64,000 nt of DNA, from contig NC_134370.1 of the NCBI RefSeq assembly GCF_035582795.1, positions 49,835,501 through 49,899,500 on the forward strand, read 5' to 3'. The DNA is from Mycteria americana. Lineage: Eukaryota; Chordata; Aves; Ciconiiformes; Ciconiidae. Below the pieces are notes generated by a model that searched no databases, was not told the DNA's origin, and saw nothing but the letters and a program-made list of their open reading frames with translations. Positions 1 through 42,818 of this stretch are shown one piece after another. Every line of letters begins with the position of its first letter. Position 1 is the stretch's first letter. Both the position numbers and the translations under genes were made by a program.

Positions 1-31554
<31,554 letters not shown>

Positions 31555-31866
31555 TATTATCACTCTGTGGAGGGGGAGAAATCCTTCAGCAAGTTCGTTC
31601 TCGGATGAGAACAGCAGCAGCGACAGCACTGAGCCTTGTTGCTGTACCCCAGCTAAAGCAGAAAGTGAAGAACATCCACAGACCTGTCTCTTCTGAAGTC
31701 AAGCTGGTGAAAAATAGCATTGGGCAGTTTCAGGCAGCTCAGTGTAATGACCTATGGCTGTGAAGGGACAGAGAGGAAAAAAAGCTCTTGCTCACACACA
31801 GAGACGTGCAGGCACTCAGCACCCTAACCCCAAACCTGTTTCTCTTCTGGTAAACAGTTAATATTG

Positions 31867-31878
31867 AAATGAGGAAGC
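31867..31878 (+). promoter_or_regulatory. Possible PU.1/ETS-type site upstream of PSTPIP1
   Basis: AAATGAGGAAGC carries the GAGGAA core of the ETS factor PU.1, about 315 bases upstream of the PSTPIP1 start codon and in opposite orientation to the gene. PSTPIP1 is a leukocyte gene, so the site is plausible. A core like this occurs often by chance. Confidence 0.2.
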
Positions 31879-31942
31879 AAGGAGATGTCAAATGATGTCA
31901 GGCTGCTCCTTGCCATGTGTGCATGTGAGCAGTTGGCAAACT

Positions 31943-31980
31943 AAAAAAAAAAAAAAAAAGGGGAAAAAAGAAAAAAAAAG
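31943..31980. repeat. A-rich simple repeat
   Basis: Seventeen A, then GGGG, then A-runs broken by single G. Low-complexity purine sequence about 390 bases upstream of the PSTPIP1 start codon. Confidence 0.85.
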
Positions 31981-34900
31981 TAGTAAAATTCAGTTATATG
32001 ATTTGATCAGCTACAGGAGGAGAGCAAGCAATGAAAATGCAAAGGAAACCAACACAATACAGAGAGATCAGCTGTGGAGGAAATTAGAGTCAAACTATCA
32101 TATTGTGATCTTACGTTTCTTTTGCTTCTTTTTCTTTGTATGTGCCACATTTCTCCGGTACCTTCTGGGGTTGGCAGAGGCTCATGTATTTGCACATGGG
32201 AAGCGTAGCTCAAAGTTGCATTTTGCAACTGAAAAGGCTTTTCAAGACTCTGGTTAAATTAAGAACACTGTAAAGTGTGCAGGTGTCTGCCCACTTTTAG
32301 ATACCTGTATGTCTAAATAGAGAAAAATTCCGATTTGCATGCCCTCATGTAAATTTTTATATGAATAAGCAAGATATGTGAAACTTAGAAGTAAAATCCA
32401 AACTCTTGAAAAAACTTGTGATAAGAGAGCTAAGAGTTTATTAGCACCAGGACCTGAAGTGAAGCTTCACAGACATCCGAACCAGCAGCGCACACAGCTG
32501 ACATCAAGTGTTTCAGACAGCTAGCTAAATAAGCTAACCAATCTGTTACAATGCAGCTGCAAATAATTGATAATAAGGTAATAAGTCTAAAGCTTCCATG
32601 AAACTCCCTTCAAAATACCTGTTCTACAGGTGAGGTTGCCTCTTAAAACATCCTTAGCATGTTTTAAGTATCCTTAAATATGTGTTTTTAAGTACTCACT
32701 GGCATTTTCAGAGGGTAGGAAAAAAAGAAAAGAAAAAAACCTCCTGTCATGGTTGCCTATGCAAAAATGTGTCCTTCCACGCCAAGAACACATCAGGACT
32801 TACTTAGCTATAACTAATTAATGTTGCTCCTGATGCCTGGGTGTTGCTTTTCTCTTACTGTCCCTGCAGCACCAGCCACACGGGCAGATTATTTAGTGGT
32901 GAGGAAGCCTCTCAACTTCACTGAGCTGCGGTGGGGCACAGAGATCTGCAGCAGTTGGTGGCTAGAGTTATCAGTAGTCACTCCATGACCAATTTGTAGC
33001 TGGTATTTTAGAGAATTGGCAAGTTTCCTTCCTGGTGGTCTGAAGAAGACAGGGAATGTGCAGAGACTTCGAAAGGGAAAATTAAGTGCAAGGAAAGGAG
33101 GGCCAAAGAGAGAGTTTGCAGGGCCAGAGATGTGAACTGCTTTGATTGTCATGAGCAGCAGGAAAAAAGCATTATCATGTGAGAGGGGGAGAAGGAGAAA
33201 TGTGAGGATTCACTTGCAGAGAGTGCTGAGGAGGAATGAGTGAAGCTTTCTTCCAGAAGGGAAAATTCCCTGAAAAAATGTATTTTGAGGGCATGGGCAC
33301 TATACTTGATCTGTAAGCAAAGAAAAAGAGTCTTTTTAAGAATGTTTTACCTCAGTCTTTCTAAAACTAAATGTTTCCTCTTACTATTTCCAAGTTACAG
33401 CTTTGTTTTGAAACGGATAGCTTTGCTGCTGTTGGGATTCATAAAAATGCATCGAGTGCATTTTGGGCCTCCAAAATGATATGCTACTTTCTCATTATTT
33501 TCAGTTTGGCCTCCAACCAAAAAGCCAATTATTTGGTTGAATCTCACACTGAGCTCTGTGCCTGCGTCTGTCCCACCCAACAGTACTAGCGTCGCATAGT
33601 CACCTCCCTTAGGAGCAGCCAGGGATGCCTCTCTATATACCATAAGCACAGGCAGTTAGCTTTGCACTGTGGATGGGTTTATCTCTTACTGTTGGCTGTA
33701 GAAGAGCCTAGACCAACCATGTTCCTAGTTTGAGTATTTTGATGAGCTGTTGGAAATTAGCTGGTATGAGTCATAGCCCCTGGCTCTAATGAAGCAGAGC
33801 TGTTGGGCAGACACTTGATTTGGAACCGTCACAGCTCACGCGTCCCAGTGTTGCTGGATTATGTCCGGAGGATGCTGTGCCTTGCAGGGGTAGTCAGGCT
33901 TTGCAGGGCTCTGGAAGAGGGAGAAAATTATCTCAGTTCTGCAGCTGAAGAAACCGAAACCTACAGCAAACAGTCCTGGCAAATACATCAGTGCTAGAGG
34001 TGAAGGCCTGGGACGGGGTTAGTGGGACGCTGACAAGGGAGTCTTCTCCAGGTGGTTGTGCTTCGCAGCTGCTGAGGTGTGAGTAATGCATTGTCAGCCA
34101 GCCATGCCAGCATCGGGCACAGAATCCATAACCCCACACTGCTTATTTCCTCTGCATGCAGCAGCACCACCTCTGCTTGGCCAAGGTATAAAAGCACACC
34201 TCTCAGCTGGTAAATAGCTGCCTGCAGAGCCTTGGGTGTACCTCCCTGCCGCACTGGCCGTGAACGGGTTGAAGAAAACTGGTATAGGATTATTTTCCTT
34301 TTCTCCCATAAGCCAAAACACCAAAGAATACCTAAATACCATGCAGTGGGCATCTACTAAATTTATACTGAGCTGGTCTACTACAACTGCTGGTTTGTAG
34401 GATGCAATTACTTGTAAGCTTGTATCATTTAGCAGAGCTTGAAATAGTACCCAGAAATAGCAGTTCCCAATAGCTGTCTTACTTAAAAGACACACCAGCC
34501 TCCTGACCTCTCCAGAAACTCATCTTTATCTCTTTCCCAACCAAATGCATTGGGAAAGTCTTGCAAGTCTTTTGTAAAACTCTCATGATGAATGCTGCAC
34601 TTGGAGAAGAAATCTTCCTAAAACCATCCTCTAAATAGGAACAAGACAACGCGGTGTCCAGTTCTTAAATGTCGTATCTCACGATTGGGTTAATATTTTT
34701 ATGTGAGTGGCCTGAGTTGTACGAAGCCTGAGCCCAGGAGGGAGCTCTGTGGGGCTGAGGGAAGGGGAGCAAAATCAATGAACCTTGCTACGCTACTAAC
34801 TACTATAATGCCATGTACTGAAACCACCTTGAACTTCATGAAATTTTCCCCTACAAAGTAGTTGTATAGCTACATTTGTGCCAAACAGAAGCATTTTCAG

Positions 34901-37900
34901 TGGGCAAGGGGTTTAGACTACTGTCATTGTAGTGAGTGGGACTAGGGTGGCAATGAGCTGGGCTTAAGTGGAATGCTTCCCCAACAGCCACTGCAGCACC
35001 CTTCCCACCACTGCTCTGAAAGGTTAAAAATCAGGTTTTCTGTTTGATAAGGCCAAGAATCAGTCTCCAGGCCAGAGTACTGGGGTTTCTTTCCAGTAAT
35101 GAAATTGTTTGGCAGCAGAATGTACCGTTTGAATCTGTTCTGTAGTGGAAAGTGATGAAAAGTCTGATTTTTTAAAAAAAAGTTAATATTAAAAACCCTC
35201 AAATTTTGACATGCATCAGAATGGAAGTTTCATTTTTGTTTTTATAACTATATACTGCTTTGAGCAAATCTTTTTATTAGGGATTTGGGTGGCAGGTTTG
35301 GACCTGACAGTAGTTAAAATATGAAAACAGCGTCTACAAACAGGGTTGCGCTCATCCAGGGCTTCAAGTAAGACATTCTTCACAGTTAATGTTTCTGATT
35401 TTGGGTAGTCTGATGAGGTAGACAGTAAACCTTTTAGTCTACATAGAAATAGGATGAGGGATTCTATGAGAAGTGTTAATGCAGTATATGAAGAGATGCT
35501 GAATACTCGGAAAATTCAGGTATTAAGCTGGTTGTATTTTTCAAAACTCCTCAGGTATATTGTGGTCCGTTGCAATCATTGTTTGCGAAATGAAAATGGA
35601 GAATAGAAGGCACTTCTACAGACCTTCAAAGCCTCTGTAACAGTTACATCTAAGAGATATGGCTTCATGCCGATTGCTGCAATACAGTCATGTTCAAAAT
35701 TAAAACAGTCCAGCCTCTGGTGTCTTACTGAGTCCTAAAGCCTAGAGACACCAACAGCAATGAAACCACTTCCAGAGGAAAACCACGGCTAAAATATGCA
35801 AGCGTTTTAGCTGGTTAGCTGCACCTACCGTTTCTATTTGCATACAAATGGCTATCCAAATTTCAATGCGAGAAATGTTAGGGGCTTTAGGATTACCCAC
35901 AATCGTGCCAATTTAAAAATTTTTAAAACACCTTGCCTTCTGTGAGGAGCCAATCTCTGTTCCCATGGAAACAGAAACGGCAGCCTCCGAACATCCGGCT
36001 TGATTTGTTACAACTCCTCTGAACCCATCTATGGCTGCTGGCTGAAAGCTGATTCAATATGCTCCAGACCCTACGACATCAGCTCTGTTTGGCTCTGAAA
36101 CACATTCCCTTTGCTTCTTTTAGAAGGAACTATTTGAACATCCTTCCAAAAGCACTGTTTCACAGTGCAAGACAGTCCTGCTGGCATTTCGCTTCAGGAA
36201 AATTGACAACTAACATAAAGATTAATTGCATAGACTACATTCTTAACCAGTATCTAGCATTTCATAGTGGTTTCCAGTAGAGGCCTTCACTGAAAAGTGG
36301 ACCCAGTCCCTGATGTTTTACCCAAGAGAAAGATAATCATAGTCTTCGCCATAATTATGAAGAACATGAATGGATTTCCTCTAGAATTAACATCATTATA
36401 CTCTATATATCCTAAAATTATTGTTCGTATCACAGAAATGTGGGGTGTTTTCGTGCTTGGTACGTGTTTAAACATGGTTAGCTACCATCCTTTACCCCTG
36501 AAAGTGTTTCACAGACAAAAAAAGGAGAAGAGAAACTGTGGGAAAGTGCAAGGTCACAGGAGGCTTGATTAACATGAACAGTATCTGGTAGTTCTTTGGA
36601 GAGAAGTATAAGCACTTTGTGAAAGAGAAAATTAAAGGATTTGGGTTTCTATTTCCTCTTCTTGTCATAACTTCAGGTACCTGCAGAAAGATACTTTTTA
36701 TTTCTCTGACATCTTTTGTATGTTTTACCAACACACTTGCTTTCTCCATGTCATTAATTCAAAGGAAATCACTATTCATTTGCAAGTATTGCATATTCAT
36801 TAGCCAAGTAGGCGATGCTTGCAATGCTGAAGAGGTTTCCACTTCTTGTAAAGGACTCTCTGAATACTGCTATTCTGGAAAGAAAGCAGGCTTCAAGTTC
36901 ACAGAAACATTAGGCAGAAGTTTAGGATATGCTTTGCAAAAAAATAATCTTACCTGATTGCACACAGGCAACAGCTGTTCAGACTGACATTTGCAAAGAC
37001 GCTGCTATGTTTTGTGAAAAATCATGGCATTTTTAGTTGATCTCAAACCATTGGACCTTTGTCCAAAATATACCGTCTCCAGCAGGTCCGTCTCTGTACA
37101 AAATGTCCCTTCTTTAGTAATACAGTGGATTGTTTAGCATCATGGGACACAACACTTTAGATTCCTTCGGCATATTTTAGCAAATATGCTGCATATTTGC
37201 TCATTTAGAAACATCACCAATTGTTATATAATTTTTTTTCTGAGTAGAAATACAAAACTGTAGCAAGTCAACAGTGAACATCTGCAAGACCTTTTCAAAA
37301 ATCTTTAAAAAGCAAAACTTTTCTAGATAAATTATTTGTGTGTTTATTATTGTAAAGAGTCTGAAATATTAAAGTTTAGTTGTTTTAATTTCCAGACAAA
37401 ACAGAACTTACACAGTTCAGACAAATGAGTTGTTTAGTCTCAGTTAGCACTGTAATCCTCCACCTGTTTGAGAAAACACATACTCAGGTATTTGCCACAT
37501 ACTCCTACCACCATAGCTAGAAAGAGGAACAGGGAACTGGTAAAAGCATTTGTGCTTTTTGCAAACCTGAAATGCCAGAAATACTGATCAACTGAAGCAC
37601 ACTTCAGCTAGGTAGGTGATTATGCCTGATGTTTAACATTGCTTAGTCTTGTTTTTGTTGTTACTACAGAAAGAAGGGTTTATTACTGGTTTTCTCAAAA
37701 CAATTTAACTCTTTCTTTATTTATAGTGAATTCCTTGTGGATTGTTTTTTCAACTTCTTCCTTTTTGCTTTGGTAGATCACTGTGGCTGGTAAAATAACA
37801 TTCTTCATGAACGAGTATTTCCTTATGCCTTCATTCAGAGATGCTGGTACACATCCGCGTGAGCATCATTTATGCAGCACAAAGGATTCTGCTTTAAGGA

Positions 37901-38239
37901 CCAAATTCTTGTGGCATTACCCTTTAATGTGACTTTTTTTCTTGTGAGAAGGGCACAAAGCACTTCACATGGGGCACTACCCTCCGTATAGAGAAGGTAT
38001 ATTTACATATACATATAATATATGTGTTATAACAAGAATAACTTCCACCTTAAAACCAACATTGAGATCACTGTTCACCTTCTGAGGGGTTTTTCTTGTT
38101 ACTTCTAGCAAGCTGGGTTTTTTTTAAGACAGGAGGAAAGGATAGCTTGTAGTTGGAAATGCTGCATACTCAAAGTAACTTAAAATATGTAGAAAAATAA
38201 ACACATTGCCAAATGGTTTAGATAGGATCACTTTAAACA

Positions 38240-38565
38240 GGGTTATTTGTGCCTCCTGCTCTGTGCAAGGCAGGTCTCCGCTTCAATCTCCTACTCCAAG
38301 CGGGGCTACCTTCAGAGATGGATCACATTGCCCAGGACCTTTTCAAGCTCTGACTATCTCCAGAGTGGAAATTCTTCCACCGCCTCTCTGAGCCCATTTC
38401 ACTGCTTAACCACCTCTACTGTGAAATTTTCACCTAGTCAGAATTTCCCTTGCTGGAACTTGTGACTGTTGCCTCTTGTTGCTTCGTTGTGCACCTCCGA
38501 GAAGTCTGGCTTGTTTGTACCAGCAATGTAATTTTGCTTGTTCTGTCACCCAGACACTTTCCTTG
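38240..38565 (-). mobile_element. CR1 LINE fragment (antisense)
   Basis: On the plus strand the segment reads as the reverse complement of CR1. Matching blocks are CACATTGCCCAGGACCTTTT, GACTATCTCCAGAGTGGA, CCACCGCCTCTCTGAGCCCA, CTGCTTAACCACCTCTACTG, AATTTCCCTTGCTGGAACTT and GACTGTTGCCTCTTGTTGC. The order and spacing agree with the antisense CR1 3' region. The copy is clearly diverged and truncated at both ends. It lies between RCN2 and PSTPIP1 in the same orientation as both genes. Confidence 0.85.
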
Positions 38566-41092
38566 AGATGAGCTGTGCTTTTGGTAGGGTGTGTTTTTGT
38601 AGATACTAAATGTATGAGCTGCTTCGTGTTCTGGAAAACTTTGCAAGTCTAAGCTCCGTAATACTGATACTTCACCTACGTGCTGTCATATTATTCTCCC
38701 TTTCCCCTGTTCACGTGGCATTTTTATATGCAATGTTTGTTTAGAAATCAAATTTTGCTAGATCCTTGCTTTTATAAATGGAAGGATTTTGGAACAAGCA
38801 GAGAAATTTTGTTCTCTTCATTGAGTTTAGCTAGTATTTGTTTCTCTGAAAGTCTCTCTCACTTAGACATCATCCAAAGAATCATCCCAATGCATATTCC
38901 TACAGAGCTGGGGACTGCTCCTGAATTAGGGATAACTAATCTTGAGGATGAGGATGAGGTTACCTTGCCACCAAGAATGCTCAGTCTCTCTCTAAGAAGT
39001 CTGAGTGGTTATTACATGGAGACAAAGTGCTTTTACCAGCTTTAATATTAGAATTGGGAGTATTCTGCATGTGCTGCTTACAAAGTGAGATCAGATGTAA
39101 CAGGCCAGAGACCTTCAGTACAACCTGATGAAGTAGGATGCCTCTTCACCTCAAACCACAGTGTATTGACAAAGATAATGTGACACTTAACCTTCACCAT
39201 CTCTCTTTTTATTCTTCCTGTAAGTCAAAGCTAAGGTTTCAATTTTAAGTTAGAAATTTTTGTTTTTTTCAGCCTGGCTGTTTGGAGCTGTTCCAGCTGA
39301 CCATAACCTGAACTGTGCTCATAAAACTTCTGCAGGTAGGAGTTGTGCTCTTTGATAGAATAAAGTCTGATACTTCAGAAGGGGATACCGGGATGAAATG
39401 TAGCATTAGCTGAATCTGCTCTTGCTTTCTAAAATATCCCTACAACGTATTTTTATTTGTTTGGTGAGGTTTGTGGTTGGTGAGAAAATGAGAAAAGAAT
39501 CAAAGTTCCAACAGCGGTGGGACAGGCAGGAACACAGAGACTGCCAAGTATTATGTCCCTATGAAACCAGGCACAAACAGTCCCCTGGTTTTTCACTGTC
39601 GTCTTGGCTACTGCAGTAGTCCCTGCTCTGTGTGTTGCTGGACTAGACATAGAGATGTGTAAGGAAGAGTAAGACTCTTTAGTATGCCACCAAGAGGTCT
39701 ATTTGATCTGTAGGATACAGTGGTTGGAAGCTTTTTCAAAACAAAACATCAGTTTTACATGAGAGAACAACAGCACAAGACACAATCCTTTGTTTCAAAA
39801 TGTCTTCGTGTTTGAGCACATGTGGTTATAGCTAAAGTTTGGATCTAGTGGAAAACCACCTGTAAAACCTGGCTGAGGGAGCTACTAGACACTGCTTTCA
39901 GCCTTCACCAAACAGAGAAACTCCAAATTTTCTGCAAAGAATAGGGCCAACAGGAAACATAGATGAGGCCAACCTGGGTTACATTGTGTGTGACTTTCAC
40001 AGGCTCTGGTAATGCCAGATTCAGTACCAGTCATTCCTTCTATAAATAGATACAGAATAAATTATGCCACACGGGAGTGCTGAAAATCTCTGCTCTGATT
40101 CATTAAAACTGAAGTTTCTATTTAATTTCTATCTACAGTGAAATAGGTATAAGTTCTAAGAGATACTTTGCTTCATTGCACTTTTTCTCAGTATAGTTAA
40201 AAAATGCTAGGTGAGGGACTCTGTAGATGCACAACCCCGAAAACACTGGAGCTACTCTTGTGTAGAATATTTGGATAGACATCACTGAATGTTAAGTGGT
40301 GGATTGCCACTTTGGGCAGCCTAAACAGTAGATTAAACTATCAAAAGCCACAAATCTTTCTAAGATTGTGAAAGCACTCTTAGGCTTCTAATCCTAAAGC
40401 GAAAGAAGCCCAATTTTAAAAACATTATCAGAAATCAAAAGAAGTCTACACTAATTTACTCTAGGAGTTACAGAAACGTTCAATAGAATACAACATTATT
40501 AAAAGATTGAGCTTAGCACTTCTCCAAACCCACATTTCAGTTACATTAACAATTATATTGTTTCCTTTTGAAATACTAGTTTTCTGTGCCCGTAAAATTA
40601 CATTAAGAGCTGCAAAGTGATGAAAGCTGTAGTTCTATTTCTATCTTACAGTGAGCTAAGCTCTGATAATACCTAACATGATTTGCTTACAGAAATATTA
40701 AAATAAGCAATAAATTGGACATTTGGCACCAACTCTATGTCGACTGTATAAATTCTATGCTGTTCGGTATTTTACTAGTCTTGCTATACCTCTTCTTATT
40801 CTTGGTTTATGCAAATGATTGCAGTCCAGCAAATTACTTTGAGCTGAGCCAAAGGGCAAAGGACAGTGGCATCCTTCCAAAGGCATTCTTTTTTTCTCCA
40901 TGTTTTGCAAGTTGAATTTCCAAGTTGATGACAACATTTTTAATACTGAGTATGCAGTTGAATCTGTCATTAAGACTTGTTTAAAAATGCCATAAAGAAT
41001 AATAACAAATGGGCAACTTTGGGTATATCTCAAACCAACAAAGATGACAACAACTATTTTAATATTCCTGGACACGCTGGATTTAATTAGAC

Positions 41093-41114
41093 TTTTTTTT
41101 TTTTTTTTTTTTTT
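41093..41114. repeat. Poly-T (22) tract
   Basis: Twenty-two T on the plus strand, A on the RCN2 strand, about 1.55 kb beyond the RCN2 stop codon. It could be a simple repeat, a retroposition tail or an internal A tract of a longer RCN2 3' UTR. Confidence 0.85.
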
Positions 41115-42431
41115 AAATCAGATCCCACCGCCAACATGGCAATAGTTGCACTCACATTCCCAGGAACTGAAATAAACAAACATGGGTTGGAAAAAACCCA
41201 ACCACTAAAAGTAAAAAAGCATTTTGAATTTCTATCACTACGGTATCTAAAAAAGACAGTAAAAGAGAGTTTTGTTCTGAATCAAAATTGCTAGCCTTCT
41301 ACTGGTGATACTTCAACACTTAGGTTGAAAGGCATTTCCTGTTTGTTCTGAGAATAATTAAGAAATGCTATATTGGGAAAAAAACAAGGCAGAACTACTT
41401 GATTTTACTCAATAAAAAGAGAGTTGGGAGGAAGGAAAATTTTAGTCAAGAAGACCATTGCAAGAACACTATAGGAGTTAGTTATCTAGGAATTAAAAAA
41501 ACCCTAATACACTCTACACAATCTATTCTGCGAGGCTTTGTCTTTGTTTAGAATACTCAGCTAATTTCTGTGACTTTCTAGGAGATAAAAAGCAAATATA
41601 TGCACTTTCCTAAATTGAATCTGTCGTGCCATTAACCTTTCAGACTATTTCAAATAATCACATAATGGGACACTACTCACTTTTATGAACAGTAATTGTG
41701 GAGCTTTCAACCAAAGTTAACTTTTAGAGGTTACTACTACAAATATTATGTAATGCCTTGATGGTTTAGAGTTCCATACATCCAAAACAAAAAAACAAAC
41801 CCAAACACAATTGCTTTTGCAAACTTGTCCAGAAAATGCTAAATGCACACTTCGCTTTTTTTGAATCTTTTTTAGCATCTAGATGAGATGATGTGTCTTT
41901 GGTTTGTAAAAGCTAAGAATGTTGCCATTGTACATCATTGTGTACATTGTCCACATTTCAAGGAGTTGCTATGTGTGACCCACAGTAAGTAATAGATGGA
42001 CAAAACACAGAAAGACAGAATATTTTAAGTTTTAATCCAACAAATGAAGAGGGTCTTAACACTGTAAGATACCATTGTATTGCTAATGCTGTAGAATTGG
42101 ACATTAAAAACAATTAGTCTAGAGATGTAAAAATAGCAAGTTTTATGATACAATAAAACACAGTCTAGAAACTTTAAAATTAAGTAGAAACCTCTTAAAC
42201 AATTGAGGCATTAATCTAAGTGTTTCTCCAAACATATTAAATAAAACACAGTTAATACTGACACTAAACATCCCTCCATCTTCCCCACTCCCCACCCTAA
42301 TTAAACTGATTAGAAAAAATAGTAGTCTCTCAGATACTATGTTTTGCATTCTTTCAGAATCATTTAGATTCTCCATTTTCTTCAAGTACAGTAGAACAAC
42401 TCTTCACAATACAGTACTACCCCTGAAGTAA

Positions 42432-42437
42432 TTTATT
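42432..42437 (-). terminator. RCN2: RCN2 polyadenylation signal AATAAA
   Basis: TTTATT on the plus strand is a canonical AATAAA on the RCN2 strand, about 230 bases after the stop codon. The sequence immediately beyond on that strand is GT-rich (TATTGTGAAGAGTTGTTC), as expected of a downstream element. It is the first canonical signal after the stop. Longer isoforms are possible. Confidence 0.6.
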
Positions 42438-42665
42438 TCCCAACGCTATATAATTTTGGAAGTAAATATTTAAGATTAATTTTGAAAGCTAGAAGAGGCC
42501 CAAGGAAGTCTGCAGGAGAGCAATTAAATTTTGAATGCAAATTATTTACACAAACATTAGTGTACTGTAATTACAGCATAAAACTTGCAACACAGCTGAT
42601 GGGCGCTTTTAACAAAAGCTCCAAATCAAAGCAAGGGAAGAAAAACAGATTACAAAATAAATAAT
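42438..42665 (-). other. RCN2: RCN2 proximal 3' untranslated region
   Basis: AT-rich sequence between the stop codon and the first AATAAA. No coding potential or clear structured element is seen. Its right limit is fixed by the TAG at 42666-42668; its left limit depends on which polyadenylation signal is used. Confidence 0.6.
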
Positions 42666-42818
42666 CTAAAGTTCTTCATGGTAGAAACGTTCATCATGGA
42701 GCTGCCTACCATAATCAGTTGCTTCACTGTTAAGAAACAAATCCTGGTTCTTAAGAATTTCTGCTTCAGAAAGCTTTTTATCATCATTCAAATCCATTTC
42801 TTCAATAAGGTGAAGAGC
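42666..42818 (-). CDS. RCN2: RCN2 exon 7 (sixth EF-hand, ER-retrieval end, stop)
   Basis: 153 bases including TAG. They code [20 protein letters not shown], then [20 protein letters not shown] and [10 protein letters not shown]. The loop [12 protein letters not shown] has Lys in place of Gly at position 6, as in human. The end HEEL replaces the mammalian HDEL. The acceptor is TTTTAAAG. Confidence 0.96.
   Translation of the reverse strand, partial: ALHLIEEMDLNDDKKLSEAEILKNQDLFLNSEATDYGRQLHDERFYHEEL

Larger units (their letters stand above)
31555..42431. other. Intergenic region between RCN2 and PSTPIP1
   Basis: About 10.9 kb separate the RCN2 polyadenylation signal from the PSTPIP1 start codon, both genes reading leftward. 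The right-hand edge of PSTPIP1 exon 1 and its promoter must lie just above 31554. I also see an A/purine tract (31943-31980), an antisense CR1 (about 38240-38565) and a 22-base T run (41093-41114). No exon of a third gene is recognisable on either strand. Open frames such as the 121-codon one at 38680-39045 look like chance. Confidence 0.75.

Noticed and set aside
38680-39045. 121-codon plus-strand open frame in the RCN2-PSTPIP1 gap
   Set aside because: No recognised domain, no promoter, no splice context. Overlaps nothing known and looks random.
42143-42385. 80-codon minus-strand frame downstream of the RCN2 stop
   Set aside because: It lies at or beyond the end of the RCN2 transcript, has no homology, and the RCN2 protein is complete without it.
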